NCBI GenBank assembly: GCA_023228285.1
Contig: JALOBM010000092.1
Location: 1 to 7,469 of the forward strand
DNA length: 7,469 bases
Direction: 5' to 3'
DNA from: Candidatus Cloacimonadota bacterium
Lineage (GTDB): Bacteria; Cloacimonadota; Cloacimonadia; Cloacimonadales; Cloacimonadaceae
The notes beneath the pieces were generated by a model, which had not been told where the DNA came from, made no database searches, and was given only the letters and a program-made list of their open reading frames with translations. Shown here in pieces: positions 1-6,341 of the stretch (the stretch's first letter is position 1; the number at the start of each line of letters is the position of its first letter). The translations under genes and the position numbers were made by a program.

Positions 1-127
1 ACCAAGTCAGGAGGTTCCCTTTTGCTCAATTCTATGATAAACAAGTAACTGATTCCTGCACAATCCTAACACAGATGACTAACCTATCTGAACCATCCAG
101 TGCAGTTTGCTCAAAATTTTTTCCTAT
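1..127. repeat. 127-bp terminal direct repeat, left copy
   Basis: These bases are identical, base for base, to 7343-7469 at the other end. The repeat is non-coding and contains the 52-bp core (16-67) plus a 60-bp right part absent from the internal core copy. Removing one copy leaves a 7342-bp circle. A terminal overlap of exactly 127 bp is what a de Bruijn assembler with k=127 leaves on a circular path. That points to a closed contig or a repeat-induced loop rather than a biological terminal redundancy. The identity is seen directly; the assembler explanation is inference. Confidence 0.97.
16..67 (+). repeat. 52-bp dispersed direct repeat, copy 1 (upstream of FISUMP gene)
   Basis: This copy is identical over 52 bp to 2303-2354 and, through the terminal repeat, to 7358-7409. 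Identity ends abruptly on both sides of the internal copy. It has the same orientation as the genes and ends 83 nt before the FISUMP lipoprotein start. I see no inverted termini and no transposase, so it does not look like an insertion sequence. A shared leader or operator, or a recombination scar, are the main options. Confidence 0.95.
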
Positions 128-150
128 ATTGGTCATAATTCAATCGCTTC

Positions 151-1128
151 ATGATGACTAATGGCGTAGCATCGGGTTTCTATGGACGGAGATGCTCTTT
201 TTTTGTTCTCCTTCTGTTACTGATGATTCTGGGAGTGCTGTCCTGTCAACGGGAGAACCTGCCCCCTTCGGCCGTTTTGACGGTATTCCCGCCTATTGGA
301 GACTCGACCCTGGTTTTTGAGTTTAAAGCTTCGAAAACGACTGACGACCGTAATTACCCACTGGCCCTGCAGTTTCGCTGGGATTTTGATGGTGACGGGG
401 TTTGGGATACTGATTACCTGACGTATAACACCATTGGCCACCGCTATAGCAGGTCTGGCACCTACCAGGCGACCTTAGAGGTGAAAGATCTCGACGGACT
501 GACGGCGATTGCCCGGGATACGGTGGTTGTTTTTGGAGAGAACCGGGCTATCGACACCCTGACGGATCCCCGGGATGGTAATCAGTACAGGATAGTCAAA
601 ATAGGCAAACAGTGGTGGATGGGTGAGAACCTTCGGTATGGGCAGGTTATCCCGACGGATCGGGAGCAAACCAACAATGATACGGTTGAAATGTACCGGA
701 TCACACATTGTCCATCAAGGGATTCCATAGGCGGAGTCTATTCCTGGCTGGAGGCCATGAACTACAAACCAGATGATCCACGCGGGATCTGCCCGGAAGG
801 ATGGCACATACCCACCCGGTCTGACTGGGACACACTCTTTGAACCCTTTCCCGACTCCTATTCACGGAAATACTATGGTAAAAACGGTCTTTCGAATCTG
901 AATTTAGATCTCAATAACGGAGGAGATAAAGGGTTTGGTTATTTCGAAGCAAATTGTTATTGGGGCCACGGTTTTTGGTCCTCATCGTATCGGTTGGAGG
1001 ATTATTCATACAAGCCTTACATGGTTGAATTCAATCATGATGATATTGGCATTTTCCGTGGCTTTTGGGCTAAAGGATTTGGACTTCTTATGTACTATTC
1101 AGTGAGGTGCGTAAAAGATGATTTCTGA
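151..1128 (+). CDS. PKD and FISUMP domain lipoprotein
   Basis: Predicted exported lipoprotein of 325 residues. The N-terminus has an RR pair (13-14), a hydrophobic run at about 17-30 and a lipobox ending VLSC with the modified cysteine at 32. Residues about 38-128 form a PKD-type beta-sandwich with the signature RWDFDGDGVWD (76-86) and a final strand DTVVV. Residues about 135-325 are a FISUMP domain (Fib_succ_major, TIGR02145 type): DPRDGNQY, then IGKQWWMGENL (151-161), GGVYSW (194-199), CPEGWHIPT (214-222), FWSSS (275-279) and a terminal VRCVKDD. The FISUMP family is abundant on Fibrobacter and Bacteroidota surfaces, but its molecular role is not established; PKD domains usually act as spacers or in adhesion. 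The start is ambiguous between the tandem ATG codons at 151 and 154. A DUF4249-like lipoprotein gene follows 13 nt later, suggesting co-transcription. GC content is clearly higher than in the genes after 2475. Confidence 0.92.
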   Translation: MMTNGVASGFYGRRCSFFVLLLLLMILGVLSCQRENLPPSAVLTVFPPIGDSTLVFEFKASKTTDDRNYPLALQFRWDFDGDGVWDTDYLTYNTIGHRYSRSGTYQATLEVKDLDGLTAIARDTVVVFGENRAIDTLTDPRDGNQYRIVKIGKQWWMGENLRYGQVIPTDREQTNNDTVEMYRITHCPSRDSIGGVYSWLEAMNYKPDDPRGICPEGWHIPTRSDWDTLFEPFPDSYSRKYYGKNGLSNLNLDLNNGGDKGFGYFEANCYWGHGFWSSSYRLEDYSYKPYMVEFNHDDIGIFRGFWAKGFGLLMYYSVRCVKDDF

Positions 1129-1141
1129 AAACATACTCCAC

Positions 1142-2152
1142 ATGAAAAGGGTTGATTTTTTGATGCTGGCTTTGTTGATGCTGGTATCCTCCTGCTCCGA
1201 TAAGTTTCAAGTGGTTGATCCGGCGGAGCCGGTTCCGGTTATCTATTTTATGATGAACCCGTTAGATAGTGTTTTCTATCTGACGTTATCCCGTACCTTT
1301 ACCGGAGATCTCAATGCCTATGAGTTAGCCGGTGATCCGGATCGGGTTTTTTATGATTCTGCTGATATTCGCCTGGAAGCCTGGGAAGGTCAGTATAAGG
1401 TCCAGGAGTTGCAATTCAGTCTTTCCGACCGGGTTAAGGATCCGGGCTATTTCCCCCAAGTGCCCGGGTATTGTTACAAAGCCGACGTAAGTCAAGGATT
1501 TCTACCCGGAAGTTTAAGTCCTATAGATAGTTACCGGATCATCATGCAAACGGAGGGAATGGCAGAACCGGCATTCGCCAGAGTTGAGAAAATGAGAACT
1601 TCACCTGTGCCCTCCCAATTTAATCGCAGAATTGATTTCTACCCCGACGGCTATAAATATCCCCCGGACAGATACTCTTCTGAACTGAAGCATGAAACAG
1701 CAGTTTCTCCTGGTGGTATAGCATACCAGCAGTTTGTCTGTGAGTTTCATTATCTGGTATATGAAGGAACCTGGACTGATCACACGGTGACATTTACCCT
1801 AAGGAAAAATTTGCTTGTTGATGGTGGGGGGATTGCGCCGATTCTGCACGCTGATTTCTTTTTCTCTAGGCTTGCCGCCCATATTGATCCCATCAGTGAT
1901 ACCATTACCCGGAGGTTTATCTCGCTTAACCTGGTTTTTTTATCGGCCGATAAGTATTACAAGGATTACATTGAAGCCATTGAAGAAGATGGCAACATGG
2001 ATCTGCCTCCCAAGGGTAACATCATCAATGGCTATGGGTTGTTTTCGATGTTCACGATCAAAAGGTATGAGGATATGGTTCTCGGTCAGCAATCACTTGA
2101 TTCGCTGTCCATGGGACAGTTTACCCGCCATCTGGGATTTGTGCGGTGGTGA
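1142..2152 (+). CDS. DUF4249-like surface lipoprotein
   Basis: Predicted lipoprotein of 336 residues from the ATG at 1142. I prefer this start to the in-frame ATG at 1118 because it puts a lysine and arginine directly before the hydrophobic segment and a lipobox LVSSC with cysteine 18, and it avoids overlapping the upstream gene. The mature start CSDKF is mildly acidic, as in Bacteroidota surface-export signals. The N-terminal pattern fits the DUF4249-type lipoproteins found beside TonB receptors: PVIYFMMNPLDSVFYLTLSR (32-51), NAYELA (58-63), then a strand ADIRLEAW (74-81) and YRIIMQTEGM (131-140). The match is by pattern only and looser than for the gene at 6342, so the family call is moderate. 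It is the second gene of module 1, and no receptor gene lies in that module. The function is unknown; a receptor accessory or ligand-binding role is inference. Confidence 0.8.
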   Translation: MKRVDFLMLALLMLVSSCSDKFQVVDPAEPVPVIYFMMNPLDSVFYLTLSRTFTGDLNAYELAGDPDRVFYDSADIRLEAWEGQYKVQELQFSLSDRVKDPGYFPQVPGYCYKADVSQGFLPGSLSPIDSYRIIMQTEGMAEPAFARVEKMRTSPVPSQFNRRIDFYPDGYKYPPDRYSSELKHETAVSPGGIAYQQFVCEFHYLVYEGTWTDHTVTFTLRKNLLVDGGGIAPILHADFFFSRLAAHIDPISDTITRRFISLNLVFLSADKYYKDYIEAIEEDGNMDLPPKGNIINGYGLFSMFTIKRYEDMVLGQQSLDSLSMGQFTRHLGFVRW

Positions 2153-2204
2153 CCCTCATTCAGCAGATTGCTTACTGCGGGGAAAACCGCGCTCCATTTA
2201 GGAC

Positions 2205-2238
2205 TTGTGCAATGCTTGTCGTCTCAGAAGTAGATTTG
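2205..2238 (+). promoter_or_regulatory. Candidate Bacteroidota promoter for module 2
   Basis: TAGATTTG at 2231-2238 is an exact match to the Bacteroidota -7 consensus TAnnTTTG. The nearest usable -33 element is TTG at 2205-2207, with a 23-nt gap that is a few bases longer than usual. Transcription would start near 2245 and give a leader of about 230 nt containing the ATGTTAAA repeats and the 52-bp repeat before the first lipoprotein gene. This is a consensus match only. Confidence 0.35.
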
Positions 2239-2267
2239 TTTCGGTTCATTGCAAGAGGTTTTGAATT

Positions 2268-2296
2268 ATGTTAAATAAATGTTAAAATATGTTAAA
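2268..2296 (+). repeat. Three phased ATGTTAAA direct repeats
   Basis: The octamer ATGTTAAA occurs at 2268-2275, 2279-2286 and 2289-2296. The steps are 11 and 10 bp, about one helical turn each, in an AT-rich stretch just before the 52-bp repeat. This spacing is compatible with side-by-side binding of one protein on one DNA face (operator or iteron-like). No regulator or replication protein gene is present to assign it to. Confidence 0.6.
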
Positions 2297-2302
2297 TAGG
2301 GG

Positions 2303-2354
2303 TCCCTTTTGCTCAATTCTATGATAAACAAGTAACTGATTCCTGCACAATCCT
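2303..2354 (+). repeat. 52-bp dispersed direct repeat, internal copy
   Basis: This is identical to 16-67 and 7358-7409. It ends 120 nt before the ATG of the lipopeptide gene at 2475. The flanks are unrelated to the other copies apart from a short GG on the left. It separates the GC-richer module from the AT-richer one. Recombination with copy 1 would remove or circularise 2287 bp carrying the FISUMP and DUF4249-like genes. Confidence 0.95.
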
Positions 2355-2366
2355 TTCCATCATACC

Positions 2367-2377
2367 AGAAAGGAGGT
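2367..2377 (+). promoter_or_regulatory. Perfect Shine-Dalgarno-like string in leader
   Basis: AGAAAGGAGGT is fully complementary to the usual bacterial 16S rRNA 3' end. No standard start codon is well placed: a CTG lies at 2381 and a GTG at 2391. The CTG frame stays open for 30 codons to a TGA at 2471-2473, one base before the ATG at 2475. Bacteroidota rarely rely on Shine-Dalgarno pairing, so this is either chance or a leader-peptide or ribosome-binding control element. Confidence 0.25.
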
Positions 2378-2474
2378 CAACTGAAAAGTCGTGCATTTAA
2401 TCCAGGTAAGGAGTGTCAGCCGGGAAAAGGGGAAAGTGAGAATATCCTATTTTTATTAACAAAAGAGAATTGAC

Positions 2475-2567
2475 ATGAAAAAGTTTTTGTTCGCTTCTCT
2501 AGTAGCCTGTGTGATTCTTGGAAGCTGTCACAATGATTCTTCTAAATTCTCTTACTCAATTTTATAA
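2475..2567 (+). CDS. 30-residue putative lipopeptide (possible remnant of a lipoprotein paralogue)
   Basis: A short open frame encodes a complete lipoprotein signal: MKK, a hydrophobic core, and a lipobox LGSC with cysteine 18. The mature peptide would be only 13 residues (18-30). Its end, KFSYSIL, resembles the segment that follows the signal peptide in the next gene (LSFSKIL, 31-37), and VFKYSKQF in the one after. It could therefore be the stump of a third paralogue cut short by recombination. Alternatively it could be a genuine small lipopeptide or a leader peptide coupled to the next gene, whose ATG lies 10 nt after this stop. An A-rich stretch precedes the start, as for the neighbouring genes. 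The intact signal and lipobox argue against chance, but the length leaves real doubt. Confidence 0.5.
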   Translation: MKKFLFASLVACVILGSCHNDSSKFSYSIL

Positions 2568-2577
2568 AGCAAAAAAC

Positions 2578-3231
2578 ATGAAACCAATTGCAGTAATTCT
2601 GACCTTCTTTCTACTCGCTACATCATGTGCGAAAACAAAGGATCAAGAAGAGAAGTCCGTGACGGAACTGTCGTTTTCGAAGATTCTTACCATTCAAAGT
2701 GCAACTGGTGATGCTTCCGTTGATATCAAAGTCTCGGTTGATAATCCAGATATACTTGATGAGATCAACTCTCAATCTTTTGGTTTAATGGCTCAGTATA
2801 AAATAAATGATGGGACTTGCATCCCGACAAATGTTAGTGAACCGGGTGATTATCATCGGCCTCAAGTTCTCATTGAGGTAATAAATACCAAGCTCCCTCC
2901 AAATGCAAAAGGATTTACAATAGAAAACAAGATCTCAAGTTTGAAAGGTTTGGCTGTTGACGAATATCGGTACTATGAGTACTATTCAAGCGCTATTGCG
3001 GGTGCCCGAGTAGATTTTTTGTATCAAGGAGGCCAGATCTATGTTAGAATAGGTGTACTTTGGACTGGAAGTCAATGGTTTTATGAAAACCTCGTAGCGT
3101 CAAGAATTGGCCCTTATCCTGGTTATGTTCAAACAACACCAGGGAATGAAGATCCGTTTTATAAAATTAGAGTTCGGGTTCAGATTGAAGCCATACCCGG
3201 AGATTTTTCCGTAACATGGATATCCCTTTAA
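2578..3231 (+). CDS. Small lipoprotein of unknown family, paralogue A
   Basis: Predicted lipoprotein of 217 residues. The ATG at 2578 is chosen over an upstream TTG at 2518 because it starts a clean signal peptide with lipobox ATSC (cysteine 17). The TTG start would also overlap the lipopeptide gene. I do not recognise a named family. The mature part looks beta-rich. Its most distinctive region is YRYYEYYS (130-137), followed by VRIGVLWTGSQWFYENL (156-172) and a C-terminal FYKIRVRV. All of these recur in the next gene, so the two form a tandem paralogous pair. The gap to the next gene is 21 A-rich nt. Position directly upstream of the receptor suggests a receptor-associated or surface role, which is inference from context only. 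It might instead be a surface antigen or a secreted ligand-binding protein. Confidence 0.85.
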   Translation: MKPIAVILTFFLLATSCAKTKDQEEKSVTELSFSKILTIQSATGDASVDIKVSVDNPDILDEINSQSFGLMAQYKINDGTCIPTNVSEPGDYHRPQVLIEVINTKLPPNAKGFTIENKISSLKGLAVDEYRYYEYYSSAIAGARVDFLYQGGQIYVRIGVLWTGSQWFYENLVASRIGPYPGYVQTTPGNEDPFYKIRVRVQIEAIPGDFSVTWISL

Positions 3232-3252
3232 CAAAACAAAAAACAAATCAAT

Positions 3253-3897
3253 ATGAAAAAGCTTCTTTTTCTTTTAACTGTGATTACATTCATTTCTTGT
3301 AATAAGCGTGAGATTGAAAGTCCAGCTACAGATTCACCAAATGTCTTTAAATATTCCAAACAATTTGTCATCACTGACAAGGATGATTTGGCTAAAGCAA
3401 CTATCTTGGTTCGGACAAATGATCAGACTTTATTAGAGACCTATGATGAAACTACTTTTAGCCTTTCTTTGATGAAAAAAACTGAAATACTTGACCCAAT
3501 AAAGGGTGGGGATAGGGAGACCAACGATCAACATACACCTGATGTTTCCATTGAGGTCATTGAGGTTGATCTGCCTACTGAATTTGACGGGTTTTCATTG
3601 CATAAAAATGATTCTGGTTTAAAGGGTTTAGCAGAATTGCGGTACTATGAGTATTATTCAAACGGTTGCTATGCAGTACAAGTCGTGAATACTGATTTCC
3701 AGAATGATGACATATCTGTTCGAATCGGTGTACTGTGGACTGGCTCTCAATGGTTTTATGAAAACCTCCTTACTACTGATTTAACAAGTTACCATGATGA
3801 ATGTGGAGTGGAGCTCACTTATGTTTATTACAAAGTAAGGGTGAGAGTTTCTGGGGATGGTGACCACGACGTAAATTTCTTCTATAATAGCAACTAG
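3253..3897 (+). CDS. Small lipoprotein of unknown family, paralogue B
   Basis: Predicted lipoprotein of 214 residues, with signal MKKLLFLLTV and lipobox FISC (cysteine 16). It aligns almost without gaps to the preceding protein: VSIEVIEVDLP (98-108) against VLIEVINTKLP, then LKGLAELRYYEYYS (123-136), an identical VRIGVLWTGSQWFYENL (156-172), and YYKVRVRV. The N-terminal third and the loop after residue 172 differ strongly. The DNA under the identical 17 residues differs at several synonymous sites. This points to an older duplication under protein-level constraint, not a recent copy. The receptor gene starts 13 nt downstream, so co-transcription is likely. The family and function are unknown to me. 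A shared binding core with diverged outer surfaces is a reasonable inference. Confidence 0.88.
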   Translation: MKKLLFLLTVITFISCNKREIESPATDSPNVFKYSKQFVITDKDDLAKATILVRTNDQTLLETYDETTFSLSLMKKTEILDPIKGGDRETNDQHTPDVSIEVIEVDLPTEFDGFSLHKNDSGLKGLAELRYYEYYSNGCYAVQVVNTDFQNDDISVRIGVLWTGSQWFYENLLTTDLTSYHDECGVELTYVYYKVRVRVSGDGDHDVNFFYNSN

Positions 3898-3910
3898 TTT
3901 TATCCACCCA

Positions 3911-6337
3911 ATGAAGTATAGCTGGATATTTCTATTTTTTGTTTTTCTCCGTTGTCCTGCTCAGGAAATTACTATTGCTGGCTACCTTACTGATGCATAT
4001 AGCTCTGAGGCTTTAGTCAATGGTCATGTATATGTCATCGGGAAACCTCAGCAGGGAACTGTAACGAATACCTACGGATTTTTCACCCTTCAGATTCAAC
4101 CTGGAGAAATACAACTCGGTGCTTCTTATATTGGATACATTCCATTTGATGAAACTTTTTATTTTACAAAAGATACCATTCTGAGTATTGCCTTGGAATC
4201 CACTAAGAATATTGAAGAAGTTACCATTGTTGCAAAGAAGAATGGTGGAAGACAGCTGGGATCGATAAATTCAATCACACCTGCAATGATCAAGTATTTG
4301 CCTACTCTGGCTGGAGAAAGAGATATTATAAGAGCAATGCAATTATTACCTGGTGTACAATCAGCCACAGAAGGAACTACAGGATTAGTTGTTAGGGGAG
4401 GAAGCCCTGATCAAAACCTGTTTTTGATTGATGGATGCCCCATTTACAATATTTCTCATCTTTATGGTTTTCTCTCAATTTTCAATGACGATGCCATTAA
4501 ATCTGCAGAGATTATTAAAGCAGGATTTCCAGCCCAATATGGGGATAGGTTATCCTCAATCATAAATATACATTTGAAGGAAGGTAACCTGAATAACTAT
4601 GAAGGATCTGCGTCTGTGGGTTTGCTGTCCTCAAGATTGTCAATAAATGGTCCAATAATCAAGGGGAAGAGCTCCTTTATACTCTCTGCTAGAAGAAGCT
4701 ATTTGGATTTGTTAACTTCTGTTCCGCAGCTTTTAAGTAAGAGTTCAAGGAACTCTCCTTTGTCCGGTTACTCACTTGGTGATTTTAATGCCAAGGCCAA
4801 TTACATATTTTCACCAAAGGATCGGATTTATTTGAGCTTTTACTATGGGAAAGATGCTTATAAGGAAAGCAATCAGGAAGATGGTAGCAGGGATTCCGTC
4901 AGAAACGAGAGTTTAAATAGTCTTTCATGGGGAAACGCTGTATTTTCTTTCAGATGGAATCACTTATTTAGGGATCGACTTTTTTGCAACACTCAAGTTT
5001 CATATACTCAATATCATTTATCTGGTTTATCGAAATATCTGGAAGAGAGTTTGCTAAACCCGGAAAACCAACGCTGGGGTTATACATATAACTATTTATC
5101 AAAAATCTCAGATTATTCGTCCAAAGTTGATTTTAATTATGGGCTGAATCCAAATCACCTGATGAAATTTGGCCTACATATGGGCATTAATATTTTTGAG
5201 CCTGGTGTGGAGTCTTATATGTTTGTAGTGAATCAGTCCCGCAGTGACACAACCTCACTGACTCAGCCGTTTCAATCTGAATCAGGTGCTGTATATTTCG
5301 AGGATAGGATATCTTTCCCAAGCGGTTTCTATCTGTCTCCCGGTATAAGAATGGGATTAATAAAGAGTTTCTCCAATATGTATTATTCCTTCGAACCCAG
5401 GATTTCAGGGGGATACCAATGGCCGAATAATACTAACATCAGCTTTTCTTATTCAAAGATTCAGCAACCCATCCACCTACTTTCAAACTCCGGTTTGGGT
5501 ATGCCAACAGATCTTTGGGTCCCCTCAACAGATAAGGTTCCACCTCAGAAAGCGCAACAATTTTCCCTTGGTCTTGATGTTCCGATCGGATTATTTGATG
5601 TGGGAGTTGAGGGGTATTATAAAAAACTGAACAACTTAATCGCATATTCTGAAGGTGCTTCATTTTTGATTGCCGGAAATGACTGGGAGAATAGAATTGA
5701 AACCAATGGGAAAGGTCAAGCCTATGGCGTTGAGGTTTTTATACGCAAGGATGTGGGTAAGTTAAAAGGTTGGCTCGGGTATACCTTATCCTGGTCTAAA
5801 AGACAATTCGATAATATTAACAATGGTAAATGGTTTTTTGATAAGTATGATCGCCGACATGATTTGTCGTTAAATATTTCGTACCAACCTAAGTCCAATG
5901 TATCCTTTAGTTGCAGCTGGGTCTTTTCATCTGGTAATCCTGTTACCCTGCCTGAAGTTATTTATCCATACATTCACTATCCTATTGGTCTTAATGATTT
6001 TAACTACAATGATATTACATCTTCGGAGAACCTTTTTGAGTTTGTGACAGAAATATCAAGACGTAGAGGAGAATTGATCTATTATGGTGAAAGAAATAAG
6101 TATCGGATGCCTGATTATCATCGCCTTGACCTTACAGTCAATTTCACCAAACAAAAAAAGAATTATGAAAGATTGTGGTCATTTGGGCTATATAACGTCT
6201 ATTCACGCAGAAATCCATTTTATGTGACATACACAGACGATACTTCTGGTGCCTGGCCAACAAAAAATTCTGCTGGATTAAAAATTGTTACTTTATTGCC
6301 TATTCTGCCATCAATAAGCTATTCTATTAAATTTTGA
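3911..6337 (+). CDS. TonB-dependent outer-membrane receptor with carboxypeptidase-regulatory-like domain
   Basis: Receptor of 808 residues that should import a ligand across the outer membrane using TonB-ExbBD energy. A signal peptide ends near CPAQ (18). Residues about 20-97 are a CarboxypepD_reg-like beta-sandwich (IAGYLTDAYSSEALVNGHVY, then NTYGFFTL and YIGYIPF). IEEVTIVAKK (101-110) is the conserved linker. The plug spans about 115-226, with LLPGVQSATEGTTGLVVRGG (145-164), FLIDGCPIYN (171-180), GFPAQYGDRLSS (205-216) and INIHLKEG. The remainder is a beta-barrel ending in YSIKF, with the terminal aromatic typical of outer-membrane insertion. The length is normal for the family and I see no frameshift. 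No SusD partner is present; instead a DUF4249 lipoprotein follows after 4 nt, a known Bacteroidota pairing. It is therefore not a typical SusC. The substrate cannot be read from the sequence. Confidence 0.96.
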   Translation: MKYSWIFLFFVFLRCPAQEITIAGYLTDAYSSEALVNGHVYVIGKPQQGTVTNTYGFFTLQIQPGEIQLGASYIGYIPFDETFYFTKDTILSIALESTKNIEEVTIVAKKNGGRQLGSINSITPAMIKYLPTLAGERDIIRAMQLLPGVQSATEGTTGLVVRGGSPDQNLFLIDGCPIYNISHLYGFLSIFNDDAIKSAEIIKAGFPAQYGDRLSSIINIHLKEGNLNNYEGSASVGLLSSRLSINGPIIKGKSSFILSARRSYLDLLTSVPQLLSKSSRNSPLSGYSLGDFNAKANYIFSPKDRIYLSFYYGKDAYKESNQEDGSRDSVRNESLNSLSWGNAVFSFRWNHLFRDRLFCNTQVSYTQYHLSGLSKYLEESLLNPENQRWGYTYNYLSKISDYSSKVDFNYGLNPNHLMKFGLHMGINIFEPGVESYMFVVNQSRSDTTSLTQPFQSESGAVYFEDRISFPSGFYLSPGIRMGLIKSFSNMYYSFEPRISGGYQWPNNTNISFSYSKIQQPIHLLSNSGLGMPTDLWVPSTDKVPPQKAQQFSLGLDVPIGLFDVGVEGYYKKLNNLIAYSEGASFLIAGNDWENRIETNGKGQAYGVEVFIRKDVGKLKGWLGYTLSWSKRQFDNINNGKWFFDKYDRRHDLSLNISYQPKSNVSFSCSWVFSSGNPVTLPEVIYPYIHYPIGLNDFNYNDITSSENLFEFVTEISRRRGELIYYGERNKYRMPDYHRLDLTVNFTKQKKNYERLWSFGLYNVYSRRNPFYVTYTDDTSGAWPTKNSAGLKIVTLLPILPSISYSIKF

Positions 6338-6341
6338 ACTG

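Larger units (their letters stand above)
2153..2474. other. 322-bp intergenic region between the two modules
   Basis: No convincing gene lies here. From left to right it holds a weak GCGG/CCGC hairpin without a T-run (2177-2190), a candidate Bacteroidota promoter (2205-2238), three ATGTTAAA repeats (2268-2296), the 52-bp repeat (2303-2354), a perfect Shine-Dalgarno-like string (2367-2377), and a purine-rich stretch leading to the ATG at 2475. It also marks the change from the GC-richer to the AT-richer module. It is the most signal-dense non-coding stretch in the window. Confidence 0.8.

Noticed and set aside
61..111. Possible integron attC-like site in the repeat (CCTAAC on the left, GTTTGCT on the right).
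   Set aside because: The right side does not fit GTTRRRY, the left consensus lacks the first purine, and the modules are far larger than usual cassettes.
1118..1141. ATG at 1118 as the start of the DUF4249-like gene.
   Set aside because: It adds eight residues with no signal character before MKR and overlaps the FISUMP gene.
2177..2190. GCGG/CCGC hairpin as a terminator after the DUF4249-like gene.
   Set aside because: The stem is only 4 bp and no T-run follows.
1815..2201. 128-codon open frame overlapping the end of the DUF4249-like gene.
   Set aside because: It lies in another frame of a well-supported gene and shows no recognisable domain or signal.
16..2354. 52-bp repeats as ends of an insertion sequence or transposon.
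   Set aside because: The copies are direct, lack inverted ends, show no target duplication and enclose no transposase.
2313..2473. TCAATTCT in the 52-bp repeat can pair with AGAATTGA just before the ATG at 2475.
   Set aside because: Eight bases over 150 nt is expected by chance, and the first copy has no matching partner before the FISUMP start.
2518..2577. TTG start that would add 20 residues to lipoprotein paralogue A.
   Set aside because: It would bury the signal peptide and overlap the lipopeptide gene; the ATG at 2578 gives a normal lipoprotein signal.
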